Assembly (NCBI GenBank): GCA_036652035.1
Contig: JAVVWR010000041.1
Coordinates: 1 to 28,547 of the forward strand
Direction: 5' to 3'
DNA: 28,547 bases
DNA from: JAEZVV01 sp036652035
Lineage (GTDB): Bacteria > Pseudomonadota > Gammaproteobacteria > Burkholderiales > Burkholderiaceae_F
Position numbers and translations under genes: made by a program. Positions 1 to 8,077 of this stretch are shown here, piece after piece. Numbering within the stretch: position 1 is the first letter of the stretch; each line of letters opens with the position of its first letter. The notes beneath the pieces were generated by a model. It was not told the DNA's origin. It did not search any database and was given only the letters and a program-made list of their open reading frames with translations.

Positions 1-62
1 TCAACTCGCGCCGAAATCCGGCTGGAACTTCGGTTTCGCATCGGGTAAAAGAAATTGAAACC

Positions 63-1817
63 ATGTCGCAGATCGGACCGGCCCCTTCAGACCTTGAACG
101 CAGTCAATCTCTTTTCGCCTCCTGGCCTGCTTTCCTGGCAGCGCGGACGCTCGCCTTGAGACAGGGAGCCGGGCGGCCATTGGCGCTGGGACTGGCTTAC
201 GTTTTCACCTATGTCCTGCTCGAGGCCGCCACCAATGGCCTGATCACCAGCCTGCGGATCATCGTTCCCTGGAACCCACTGCCCGCGCTGGCACTGGCGC
301 TGGTCGCCTGGGGTGGCGTGCGTTATGTGCCGGCGGTCTTCGCTGGTGTTCTCGTGTCCAAGCTCTGGCTGAGCGACGACAGCGTCAACGGCCTCGTGAT
401 CGCCGCCGCAGTCGTCGCCATCGCGTATTCGGCCGGCGGCTATCTGCTGCGGCGCTTGACGCGCATCGGCACCACCGATCCAGATGTCCGCGACCTCACG
501 ATTTTCATCGGCGTTGCCCTCGGCTGTTCAGTCCTCGCGGCGCTCGCCGATGCCGCGGTCAGTCTCTACCGGCCGGACCTCACTTTCGTAGCAGTGGCAC
601 GCGAAACCATCGAACGCATCACCGGAATCTTCGTCGGCCTGGTCGTGGTCTGTCCCCTGCTGCTGCAGATCGCTAACGGCTCGGTCACCGCGGCCCTGGG
701 CTCCGGCACGCTGCGCCGGCAGACCCTGCGCCACCTGCTGATCCTGGTCACTGCGCTGATTACCATTCTCGTTCTCATCTTCGGCCTGCGGCCGTTCGAC
801 GAACACCGCATGTTCTACCTGTTTTTCCTGCCGGCACTGGCCGTTTCCATGCGTTACGGCCTGGTCGGTGCGGTGGTCGCAGTCGGCCTGGTCCAGCTCG
901 GCCTGCTGATCGCGCTGGCGGTTCTCAACCTGGATTCCGCTCTCGCTCTGCAGTTCCAATTCCTGATGCTGGCGCTCGCCATCACCATCCTCTATGTCGG
1001 CACCCTGGCAGGCGCGGCCACGCGCCAGTCGGCCGCCCTCGCCGAACGCGCCCGCGCCTTGCGGCGCCAGAGTGAAGCCTTGGCCGAAGCACAGAAGGTT
1101 GCCGCCACGGCCGAGCTCGCCGGTGCGCTGGCGCACGAGCTCAACCAACCGCTCGCGGCGATTTCCAACTACGCCCGCGCCTGCCGCACCCTGGCCGAAC
1201 GGGGTGATTCGCAAGCCTTGTTGATTGAATCCCTGCGCCATATCGCCGCCGAAAGCGCTCGCGCCGGCGAGTTCGTTCGTCGCATGCGCGACTTTTTCCG
1301 CACCGGCCTCTTGCGCACCGAGGACAGCCTGGTCGAAGCCCTGTTAGCGGCTGCGCTCAACCAGGCAAGCGACCGCATCGAACGCCTGCAGGTCAAGCTT
1401 CAGATCCGGTGCGCCGAGCCCGGACTCCACCTGCAGGCTGACCGGATCCAGCTCGGCACGGTCTTTGACAATCTGGTGAAAAACGCGCTTGACGCGCTCA
1501 GCGAACATCCCGGGCGACGGCAGCTCGAACTGTGCGCCCGCCGCATCCATCACGGCGGCACCGAACTCTTGCGGATCGAGGTCAGCGACAACGGCCCCGG
1601 CGTGCCGCCCGAGCTGCGCTCCGAACTTTTCAGCGCGATGGCCACCACCAAACCGCAAGGCATGGGACTGGGCTTGGCGATGTCGCGCGGCATCGTCGAG
1701 CGTCATGAGGGCCGGCTATGGCTCGACTCCGCGCACAACCCCACCCGCTTCTGCATGGAGTTCCCGCTCCCGCGCACGAACACAAGTCATGGCGCCTCTG
1801 ATTCCCTTCATCACTGA
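63..1817 (+). CDS. MASE1-type membrane sensor histidine kinase
   Basis: Sensor kinase of a two-component system, 584 residues. The first ~325 residues are a run of about eight hydrophobic segments resembling a MASE1 integral-membrane sensor domain, followed by a short Ala/Arg/Glu-rich coiled linker. The kinase core follows: H-box ALAHELNQPLAAI with the phospho-acceptor His at about 358, N-box DNLVKNALDAL from about 469, G1 box DNGPG at about 509 and G2 box GMGLGLAMS at about 533. The core is of the FixL/TtrS/DctB type. No periplasmic binding or PAS domain is visible, so the signal is probably sensed in the membrane. The gene overlaps the next one, its likely partner regulator. Ligand unknown; arsenic or redox sensing is inferred only from the neighbouring arr and ars genes. 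The ATG at 63 has only a weak upstream ribosome site, so the exact start is uncertain. Confidence 0.88.
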   Translation: MSQIGPAPSDLERSQSLFASWPAFLAARTLALRQGAGRPLALGLAYVFTYVLLEAATNGLITSLRIIVPWNPLPALALALVAWGGVRYVPAVFAGVLVSKLWLSDDSVNGLVIAAAVVAIAYSAGGYLLRRLTRIGTTDPDVRDLTIFIGVALGCSVLAALADAAVSLYRPDLTFVAVARETIERITGIFVGLVVVCPLLLQIANGSVTAALGSGTLRRQTLRHLLILVTALITILVLIFGLRPFDEHRMFYLFFLPALAVSMRYGLVGAVVAVGLVQLGLLIALAVLNLDSALALQFQFLMLALAITILYVGTLAGAATRQSAALAERARALRRQSEALAEAQKVAATAELAGALAHELNQPLAAISNYARACRTLAERGDSQALLIESLRHIAAESARAGEFVRRMRDFFRTGLLRTEDSLVEALLAAALNQASDRIERLQVKLQIRCAEPGLHLQADRIQLGTVFDNLVKNALDALSEHPGRRQLELCARRIHHGGTELLRIEVSDNGPGVPPELRSELFSAMATTKPQGMGLGLAMSRGIVERHEGRLWLDSAHNPTRFCMEFPLPRTNTSHGASDSLHH

Positions 1818-2460
1818 AATCGATCCGGCCCCGCCTGCAGCCACCGTTTACGTGGTCGAAGACGACGAGGCGGTGCGCACATCGCTCGAACTGCTGCTGC
1901 GGGTGCGCGGTTACCTCAGCGACAGCTTTGCCAGCGGCGAGGCCTTCCTGGCGGCGGGCCGCTGGCGGCGCCCGGCCTGTGTAGTCGTCGACGTGCGCCT
2001 GCCCGGCATTGACGGCCTTGAACTTGCCCGCCGGCTGCGGCAGGCGCAAGCCTCGATCCCGGTGATCGTGGTCACTGCCCATGGTGATGTCTCGACCGCC
2101 CGCACAGCCTTGCGCGAAGGCGCGGTCGATTTCCTGGAAAAACCGGTTGACGACAATGAACTTTTCAACGCCATCGAACAGGCGCTGGCGAGCGATCAGC
2201 GCCGCTTGAGCCTCGAGATCGAACGCCGCACCCACCTGCAGCGGCTGCAGAAGCTCACCGCCCGCGAACGCGAAGTGTTCGACCGCATCACCGACGGCCG
2301 CCACAACCGCGAGATCGCCGAGGAGTTCGGCATCAGCCCCCGCACGGTCGAAGCCCATCGGGCCCGCATCATGGAGAAACTCGACGCACAGCGGGTGAGC
2401 GACCTGTTCCGGATGCAGATCGCGCTCGAACTCTCCGACGAGCCGATCGAGAGCCACTGA
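1789..2460 (+). CDS. FixJ/TtrR-family response regulator
   Basis: DNA-binding response regulator, 223 residues. Receiver domain at about residues 19-130 has the acidic cluster EDD (24-26), phospho-acceptor Asp68 in VVVDVRLPGIDG, Thr96 and Lys118 (EKPVDD). A LuxR/GerE helix-turn-helix covers about 155-215 (LTAREREVFDRI, then ISPRTVEAHRARIMEKL). The ATG at 1789 lies 29 bases inside the kinase gene, in another frame, which suggests translational coupling and a cognate pair. Family members such as FixJ and TtrR activate respiratory genes in response to electron acceptors or oxygen, so activation of the divergent-facing arr operon is a reasonable but untested idea. The reading frame extends further upstream, but that part is kinase sequence in another frame and has no regulator homology. 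Confidence 0.9.
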   Translation: MAPLIPFITEIDPAPPAATVYVVEDDEAVRTSLELLLRVRGYLSDSFASGEAFLAAGRWRRPACVVVDVRLPGIDGLELARRLRQAQASIPVIVVTAHGDVSTARTALREGAVDFLEKPVDDNELFNAIEQALASDQRRLSLEIERRTHLQRLQKLTAREREVFDRITDGRHNREIAEEFGISPRTVEAHRARIMEKLDAQRVSDLFRMQIALELSDEPIESH

Positions 2461-2913
2461 GGACTCGTCCATCCTGTCGCCGACCCCATGCGTATAGCTA
2501 CGTAGGTTGGGGCACGAATTGGCAGGCCTGCCATCGCACCCTAGAGTGGTCTTCTTCCGGCCAGCGGACAGCCGCACGGTTGGCCCACCGCGGCCGGTCA
2601 TGAGAGGACCCATGCCCCACGCCAGCTTTGCCTGCGTCGCGCCCGACACCTTCACTCCCTTCGGCTTTCCGGCCCCCGTAGTCGTACCTGCGGTGGTGAC
2701 CGAACCCACAAGAGCCTCACTGCCAACCTATCGCTTGTTAGTGCTTTCGTCCGGCCGTCAAGGCCGGGGCCACGAACCGCTTCAGCGCATGGCCGCAACC
2801 CATGGCGAAAGGCCTGCTTCCATTCAGAAGCGTGTCAGAGACCGGCATCAACGCCTGGAGCAGCCCGATCATCGATCAACGCTCGGGCTTTGCGCCGCGC
2901 GGGCAAGCCGGCC
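2461..2913 (+). other. Non-coding stretch between response regulator and antiporter
   Basis: About 450 bases with no recognisable gene; an open frame crosses it but its translation resembles no family I know. Two small symmetric elements are visible: CGTA-TAGC-TACG at 2491-2502, shortly after the regulator stop and containing TACGTA at 2499-2504, and CCGGCC-GTCAA-GGCCGG at 2751-2767. The second could form a six-base-pair hairpin but has no T tract on either strand, so it is not a convincing terminator. The first could be a regulator-binding site. No clear -35/-10 pair was found for the antiporter gene. Confidence 0.4.
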
Positions 2914-4116
2914 ATGACCGAAGCACTTTTCCTGCCGAGCTGGCCACTGCCCTGGTCCAGCGCCGTGACCCTCGCCTTGTTGCTCCTGCTTGGTGTCGGC
3001 GGCGGCGAAGCGGCGGCACGCCTGGGCTTGCCGCGCCTGGTCGGCCAGACCCTCGCCGGCCTGCTCTGCGGGCTCGCCGCGCTTGGTCTGTCGATGCTCG
3101 GCCTCGAACTGCCCGACCGCGCCACCAGCGAACTGGCGCTGGGCGCGGCGCTGGCGGTGGTCCTGTTCGAGGTCGGCCGCCGCGCTCCCTGGAGCTGGCT
3201 CGGGCGCAACCACGCCTTGCTCGCTACCAGCCTCGCCGAATCAGCCCTCAGCTTTGTTGCCGTCGATCTGGTCCTGCTCGCCTGCGGCATGGCACCGGTG
3301 GCAGCGGCCATCACGGCCGCGGTCTGCATGTCCTCGTCGCCGATCGTCGTACTCGCCATCAGCAAGGAATTTCACACCCAGGGCCAGATCACCGAACGCT
3401 CGCTGCTGCTCGCCGCCCTCAACTCAGGCTACGCGGTGGTGGCCGGATCGCTGCTGCTGGGCTGGGTTCACGTCGAGACCCGCGGCGCGATCGACGCCTG
3501 GGTCCTCCATCCGCTCTACCTGGTATTCGGATCACTGCTGCTCGCCTGGGCCGGCGCCCGCCTGATGGCCAGCCTGGTGCGCCGGCTGCACGGTCGCGAT
3601 GCCTCACAGCTGGTGGTCGTGCTGGCAGTGATCGGCCTGGTTTTCCTTGGCGCCTCCCGTCTGCAGCTCTCGCCCCTGCTCGCCACCCTGGCGCTAGGCG
3701 CCTTGGCGGGTCGGTCCGGCGTGCCTGGCGTACCGGCCTTCGATGCGGCGATCGGCGTCGCCTTGATCGCGCTCTTTAGCCTATCGGCGGTCGCGGTCGA
3801 TTTCGACGCCTGGGCCGCGGCCTGGCAGATCGGGCTGCTGGTGGTGGCGGTCCGGCTGGCGGCCAAGACCCTGGCGGTGCTGAGCTTCATCCGCCCCTCC
3901 GGACTGCCAGTCCGCAAGGCGGGCTGGCTTGCGCTCGGCCTCGCGCCAATGTCCTTACCGACCCTGCTGCTGGTCCACCAGGTCGCGATCTTCGACCGCC
4001 AGATCAGCAGCACCGTCGGCTCGGTCGCGATCGTCGCTGCGGTCCTGATGCAGGTGGCAGGAGCCATCGCACTCGCCTGGGCCTTGCGCCGCAACGGAGA
4101 AATGCGTCATGACTGA
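2914..4116 (+). CDS. CPA2-type cation:proton antiporter (Na+/H+ exchanger family)
   Basis: Integral membrane protein of 400 residues with roughly 11-13 hydrophobic segments, resembling the membrane domain of Kef/NapA-type CPA2 antiporters. It has no C-terminal RCK/TrkA-N domain, so it is a transport core only. The motif AAVCMSSSPIVVLAISKE around residues 130-147 fits the family's unwound helix region. ATG 2914 is preferred over the upstream TTG at 2890 because the hydrophobic N-terminus follows directly. Its last eight bases overlap the YbdK-type ligase gene (ATGACTGA), so the two are very likely co-transcribed. Transported ion unknown. Kef-type relatives are gated by glutathione and its adducts, which makes the pairing with a gamma-glutamylcysteine-forming enzyme suggestive, but the gating domain is absent here. 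Confidence 0.8.
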   Translation: MTEALFLPSWPLPWSSAVTLALLLLLGVGGGEAAARLGLPRLVGQTLAGLLCGLAALGLSMLGLELPDRATSELALGAALAVVLFEVGRRAPWSWLGRNHALLATSLAESALSFVAVDLVLLACGMAPVAAAITAAVCMSSSPIVVLAISKEFHTQGQITERSLLLAALNSGYAVVAGSLLLGWVHVETRGAIDAWVLHPLYLVFGSLLLAWAGARLMASLVRRLHGRDASQLVVVLAVIGLVFLGASRLQLSPLLATLALGALAGRSGVPGVPAFDAAIGVALIALFSLSAVAVDFDAWAAAWQIGLLVVAVRLAAKTLAVLSFIRPSGLPVRKAGWLALGLAPMSLPTLLLVHQVAIFDRQISSTVGSVAIVAAVLMQVAGAIALAWALRRNGEMRHD

Positions 4117-5263
4117 CATCCTGCCCTTCCCCACCGGCGGAACACCGCTGACGATGGGGGTCGAACTTGAACTGCAGATCGTCGACCGCCGCGAGGGCGA
4201 CCTCACTCGCGGCGCCGACGATCTGATCGACCTGATCGAACCGCATGAGCACGCGGGCGACATCAAACCCGAGATCACCCAAAGCATGATCGAGGTGAGC
4301 ACCCGCGTTCAGACCCGCTATGCCGACCTGCACACCGAGCTGGTAGCGATGCGGGACCAGCTCGTCGCCGCCGCCGACCGGCTCGACCTGCAGATCTGCG
4401 GCGGCGGCGCCCACCCCTTCCAGCACTGGTCGGAGCGACGGATCTACGACAAGCCGCGCTTTCAAGAAGTGGCCGCTCTCTACGGCTACCTCGCGAAACA
4501 GTTCACCGTGTTCGGGCAGCACGTACACATCGGCTGCCGCGACGGCGATACCGCGATCACCTTGCTCCACCGCATGGCCAGGTATGTGCCGCAGTTCATC
4601 GCCCTGGCTGCCTGCAGCCCGTATTACCAGGGCACCGACACCGGCTTTGACTGTTCACGCCTCAACACGGTGTTTGCTTTTCCGCTGTCCGGTCGCGCCC
4701 CCTTTGTCACGCGCTGGTCGGATTTCGAGATCTATTTCGACAAGATGCGTTCGCTCGGCGTGGTCACGAGCATGAAGGACTTCTACTGGGACATCCGGCC
4801 CAAGCCGGAATATGGAACGATCGAAGTCCGGGTCTTCGATACGCCACTGACGGTCGAACGCGCCGCCGTCCTGGGCGCCTACGTCCAGACCTTGGCCGCC
4901 ATGCTGCTCGAGGAAACCACCGAACTCAGCGAGGACATCTACCTGAGCTATAGCTACAACCGCTTCCAGGCCTGCCGCTTCGGTCTCGATGGCATGGTGA
5001 TCGACCCGATGGCGCGCGGCTCGCTACCGCTGCGCGTCGACATCAAGGCGACGCTCGAACGCCTGCGGCCCTTCGCTCAAGCACTCGGCAGCAGCCTTGC
5101 GCTCGACCAGATCGAGAGCCTGGTGCAGGGCGCGGGCAACCATGCGCGCTGGCAACGCGCGCACCACCAGCACTCGCGTTCACTCACCCAACTCGTCCAC
5201 GCTCAAGCTCAGGCCTGGCGCTGCGGGCAACTGGCGCCGGCAATAGGCGGCAGCACCAATTAG
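4109..5263 (+). CDS. ybdK: YbdK-type carboxylate-amine ligase (GCS2 glutamate-cysteine ligase homologue)
   Basis: Predicted ATP-dependent carboxylate-amine ligase of the GCS2 family, 384 residues, near the usual YbdK length of about 370. Visible family features are the N-terminal GVELELQIVD (residues ~17-26), EITQSMIEVST (~55-65), the GGGAHPFQHW segment (~97-106), FTVFGQHVHIGC (~132-143) and EYGTIEVRVFDTP (~231-243). E. coli YbdK has weak gamma-glutamylcysteine synthetase activity; whether this protein makes gamma-glutamylcysteine is not known. Placed between an antiporter and an ArsP-like permease in an arsenic region, a role in supplying low-molecular-weight thiols for arsenite binding is plausible. 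The ATG overlaps the antiporter stop, indicating coupled translation. Confidence 0.87.
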   Translation: MTDILPFPTGGTPLTMGVELELQIVDRREGDLTRGADDLIDLIEPHEHAGDIKPEITQSMIEVSTRVQTRYADLHTELVAMRDQLVAAADRLDLQICGGGAHPFQHWSERRIYDKPRFQEVAALYGYLAKQFTVFGQHVHIGCRDGDTAITLLHRMARYVPQFIALAACSPYYQGTDTGFDCSRLNTVFAFPLSGRAPFVTRWSDFEIYFDKMRSLGVVTSMKDFYWDIRPKPEYGTIEVRVFDTPLTVERAAVLGAYVQTLAAMLLEETTELSEDIYLSYSYNRFQACRFGLDGMVIDPMARGSLPLRVDIKATLERLRPFAQALGSSLALDQIESLVQGAGNHARWQRAHHQHSRSLTQLVHAQAQAWRCGQLAPAIGGSTN

Positions 5264-5459
5264 CGCGGCGTCTGAACCTGAATCCCGGCGCGGCGCAGTG
5301 GCCGGGCCGCGAGTCGAACCGAACCGATTCGATCCCGATCCGGCTGGCCCGGGTTAATCCCCCGCATCCCGCACCGCGCACGATCGTCTTCCCCCCACAC
5401 CGGCCACCTGCCCGAACTTCGATCGCGCAATCCATGGCCGGACTCACAGGGAGACTTTC

Positions 5460-6536
5460 ATGTTGGCCGCGATTGATCCAACCGCGATCCAGAACACGCT
5501 ATCGATGTTCGTCTGGCTCGCTTTCGAACTCAGCGTTCTATTCCTCGCCATCAGCTTTGCCGTCGGCGTGATCCAGACCCGCATCCCGCCCGAACGGGTA
5601 CGCGCCATCCTCGGCTCAGGGCGCGGCGGGTATTTTGCGGCGGCGCTGCTGGCCAGCGTCACGCCGTTTTGCAGCTGCTCGACCATCCCGATGCTCGGTG
5701 GTTTGCTCAAGGCCCGTGCCGGCTTCGGCCCGGTGATGAGCTTTCTGTTCGTCTCGCCACTGCTCAACCCGATCATCGTTGGTCTTCTGTGGATGACCTT
5801 TGGCTGGCAGGTCACGCTTGTCTATGTGGCGCTGAGCTTGACCGTGGCCTTGACCGCTGCGGCCCTGCTCGCCCGCACCGGGTTCGAACGTTACGTTCGG
5901 GCTGATGTTCTGGGAGCGGCGCCCGCCGCGGCATGCTGTTCGGCTCCACCCGCCGACCGCGCTCCCCCTGTCGCGAGCTGTTGTTCGCCCAAGTTGGCGC
6001 CAGCAAACTCGTGCTGCACGTCACCCACGGCGACAGCCCGCGTGACCCTGGCCGGTGGCGGTCGCATCCCGGTGGCCCAAGCCAAGCTCGCCACGCCAGA
6101 ACCAAACGCAAGCACGACGGCCAGCATTCCCTGGGGTCTGGTCTGGCGCGAGACACTCGACCAGTTCAGAAAGGTCGCGCCCTACCTTCTGCTGGGCGTC
6201 ACGCTGGGCGCAGTCATGTACGGCTTTGTGCCGACCGAACTGATCGAGCGTTACGCCGGCGCCGACACACCTTGGGCGATTCCGGTCGCGGCAGTCATCG
6301 GCATTCCTCTCTACCTGCGTGCCGAAGCGCTGATCCCGCTGGCGGCAGCGCTCGCCGCCAAGGGCATGAGCCATGGTGCGCTGATCGCTCTGATCATCGG
6401 TGGGGCGGGCGCGAGCCTGACCGAAGTATTGCTGCTGCGCGCCGTGTTCCGGCCGCCGCTGATTGCTGCATTTATCGGCGTTGTGCTGACCATGGCCATC
6501 ATCGCCGGCCATGTCCTGCAATGGACTGGAGCCTGA
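5460..6536 (+). CDS. arsP: ArsP/DUF318-type permease with Cys-pair loop
   Basis: Permease of the DUF318/ArsP family, 358 residues, about eight membrane segments in two halves. The first half has the family motif TPFCSCSTIPMLGGLL (68-83) with Cys71 and Cys73, then SFLFVSPLLNPIIV (94-107). The second half begins at about 225 and includes GIPLYLRAEALIPL (281-294) and GGAGASLTEVLLL (314-326). ArsP proteins export trivalent organoarsenicals such as methylarsenite; other DUF318 members have other or unknown substrates. Between the halves lies a hydrophilic Ala/Pro/Ser-rich loop (about 150-220) carrying three vicinal Cys pairs at 159-160, 174-175 and 185-186, which look suited to binding trivalent arsenicals. 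A clear ribosome site (AGGGAGA) precedes ATG 5460. The gene runs convergently into arrD. Function in arsenic efflux is supported by family and context, not proven. Confidence 0.82.
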   Translation: MLAAIDPTAIQNTLSMFVWLAFELSVLFLAISFAVGVIQTRIPPERVRAILGSGRGGYFAAALLASVTPFCSCSTIPMLGGLLKARAGFGPVMSFLFVSPLLNPIIVGLLWMTFGWQVTLVYVALSLTVALTAAALLARTGFERYVRADVLGAAPAAACCSAPPADRAPPVASCCSPKLAPANSCCTSPTATARVTLAGGGRIPVAQAKLATPEPNASTTASIPWGLVWRETLDQFRKVAPYLLLGVTLGAVMYGFVPTELIERYAGADTPWAIPVAAVIGIPLYLRAEALIPLAAALAAKGMSHGALIALIIGGAGASLTEVLLLRAVFRPPLIAAFIGVVLTMAIIAGHVLQWTGA

Positions 6537-6570
6537 AAACGAGCCGGCGCGGATGGCGAAACCCGGCCGA

Positions 6571-7212
6571 TCAAGCGTGGGCCGCTTCCTGCGCCGCCTC
6601 CCGCGCCACCCACAGCGCCGTAATGCCGGCGAGTTCACGATAAAAGGCACTCTGCGCATGTGCCGCCGCCGCGGCAGTGAACGGCGCCACCCAGCGCGCC
6701 AGGTGGTCGGCGAGAAAGCGCTGGCGCAGATCGGCCACCGCCGCACCCGCCGCCGCGTCACCCTCGAGCTCGGCACTCAGGGCGCGGAAGTTGAGCAGAT
6801 ACAAAAATTCCAGTTCGGCTGCGATGTGGTCGGGCAGATCGCGAAAGTTCTCGTCGATCTCGAAACCACCCTCTTCATAGAGCGCCACCACGGCCATCGT
6901 CGACTCCTGCATCAGGGTCTTTTCCCGCTCCAGCCAGACCGAGGCGTAGGGCGAAACCAAAGCCTTGACCGGGCCGAGGAACAAGCGGGTGTAGTCGATC
7001 AGCAATTCTTGCGGATCTTCGGCGGCAAAAGCCGCGCCTAAGCGCCCCACCGCAGCAGCCAGTTCAGGATCCATCCGGCGCGCCGCCACACCCATCGAAT
7101 CGAACAGCTTTTCTTCCGCGAACTCAGGACTGGGTTCGTAGTAGCAGGCCGCCAGGAAGCGGCACAGGTCTGCCCGCGCGAGCAGGGCTAGGGTCTTGTC
7201 TTGATCGCTCAA
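6571..7212 (-). CDS. arrD: TorD-family molybdoenzyme chaperone, ArrD-like
   Basis: Cytoplasmic assembly chaperone for a Tat-exported molybdoenzyme, 213 residues, mostly helical. TorD/DmsD-family features are DYTRLFLGP followed by SPYASVWLE (about 73-96) and the EFLYLLNFRAL segment in the second half. Chaperones of this family bind the signal peptide of the partner enzyme and hold it until the cofactor is inserted; here the partner is the adjacent arrA product. The start is a TTG (7212-7210), chosen because GAGGTGA lies just upstream at good spacing and the protein begins MSDQDKT as family members do. It follows arrB after 59 bases that hold an intrinsic terminator-like hairpin, so its expression may be lower than that of arrAB. 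Confidence 0.87.
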   Translation of the reverse strand: MSDQDKTLALLARADLCRFLAACYYEPSPEFAEEKLFDSMGVAARRMDPELAAAVGRLGAAFAAEDPQELLIDYTRLFLGPVKALVSPYASVWLEREKTLMQESTMAVVALYEEGGFEIDENFRDLPDHIAAELEFLYLLNFRALSAELEGDAAAGAAVADLRQRFLADHLARWVAPFTAAAAAHAQSAFYRELAGITALWVAREAAQEAAHA

Positions 7213-7231
7213 TCGCTCACCTCACACCAAC

Positions 7232-7258
7232 AAAAAGGGGCGGACTTCGTCCGCCCCT
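7232..7258 (-). terminator. Hairpin plus T tract between arrB and arrD
   Basis: On the minus strand a ten-base-pair perfect stem (GGGGCGGAC with GTCCGCCCC plus an outer T-A pair, three-base loop) is followed directly by a run of five Ts. This is a textbook intrinsic terminator placed inside the arr transcript, after the arrB stop (7272) and before the arrD ribosome site. It probably gives partial termination, or an end for the arrAB transcript, with arrD reached by read-through. Confidence 0.75.
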
Positions 7259-7271
7259 CAAAAATGAAAGT

Positions 7272-8045
7272 TTAGCCGCGCACGCTGTACTTGCCGACGT
7301 AGTGAACGTTCGGCCGCGTGCCCTTGTCTTCCTGCAGGCGGAAGGACGGGTTGGCCTTCAGCACCCGGGCGATCTCGGACTGGGGATCGTCCTGGTCACC
7401 GAAAATGCGCGCCTTGGCCGGGCAGACCTCGACACACGCCGGCTGCAACCCCTGGCTGGTGCGGTGGTAGCAGAAGGTGCATTTTTCGACCACACCGGCC
7501 TTGCGGATCGGCTCGACGTCGCCGCCCGCCGCGAAGGCATTCAACATCGGCACCTTGGCGCCAGCCCGGGCCGCGGTTTCCGCGCCCGAGGCCGTGCAGC
7601 CAGGAATGATCGAGGTTTTGTCGGTCCACTGCGGCTGCGTGTCCTCGCCGTGCGGGTTGAAGCTGATCACGCTGTAGGTCGCACCGCTCAGGCTGTCGGC
7701 GCCGAGCTCCATCGCGCTGTAGGGGCAGGCCGCCTGGCAGGCGCGGCAGCCGATGCAGCGCGCATCGTCGTGCAGGGTCACGCCTTCGGGCGTCTTGTAC
7801 ATCGCCTTGGGCTCGACCGGGCAGGCCGTCACGCAAGGCGCGTTGCTGCAGTGGTTGCACAGCACCGGCAGCGCCACATGGGTGGTGTTGGGAAAGGTCC
7901 CCTCGGTCTTCATCACGAAGTCGGCCCAGTTGTAGCTCTGGCCGTTGGCACGGGTGCGGGTGTTGTTCTCGCTCTTGCAGGCAATCGCGCAAGCGCCGCA
8001 GCCCGTGCATCGAGCGAGGTCAATCACCATTCCAAATCTAGACAT
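7272..8045 (-). CDS. arrB: Arsenate respiratory reductase iron-sulfur subunit ArrB
   Basis: Electron-transfer subunit of the arrA reductase, 257 residues, DmsB/PsrB-type ferredoxin with sixteen Cys in four [4Fe-4S] sets. Visible clusters are C13/C16/C19/C23 (ARCTGCGACAIAC), C63/C66/C71/C75 (LCNHCSNAPCVTACP), C97/C100/C103/C107 (RCIGCRACQAACP) and a fourth in KCTFCYHRTSQGLQPACVEVC near residues 190-212. No signal peptide is present; subunits of this kind are carried across the membrane by the Tat signal of the catalytic partner. The ATG at 8045 has a strong ribosome site (AAGGAGAG). It lies 32 bases after arrA. No membrane-anchor gene (arrC, NrfD-like) follows, so electrons probably come from a separate quinol-oxidising cytochrome such as a CymA-type protein encoded elsewhere. 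Confidence 0.88.
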   Translation of the reverse strand: MSRFGMVIDLARCTGCGACAIACKSENNTRTRANGQSYNWADFVMKTEGTFPNTTHVALPVLCNHCSNAPCVTACPVEPKAMYKTPEGVTLHDDARCIGCRACQAACPYSAMELGADSLSGATYSVISFNPHGEDTQPQWTDKTSIIPGCTASGAETAARAGAKVPMLNAFAAGGDVEPIRKAGVVEKCTFCYHRTSQGLQPACVEVCPAKARIFGDQDDPQSEIARVLKANPSFRLQEDKGTRPNVHYVGKYSVRG

Positions 8046-8077
8046 GAATTCTCTCCTTCAGGTCGGGTTCGCTGGGC

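Noticed and set aside
2507..2917. Possible 136-residue protein in the gap before the antiporter
   Set aside because: Starts with TTG, has no ribosome site, no recognisable domain, and runs into the antiporter start in another frame.
5314..5332. TCGAA-n9-TTCGA inverted repeat upstream of arsP as a second ArsR operator
   Set aside because: The arm sequence and spacing differ from the arsR palindrome (six-base arms, six-base spacer), and such short arms occur by chance in GC-rich DNA.
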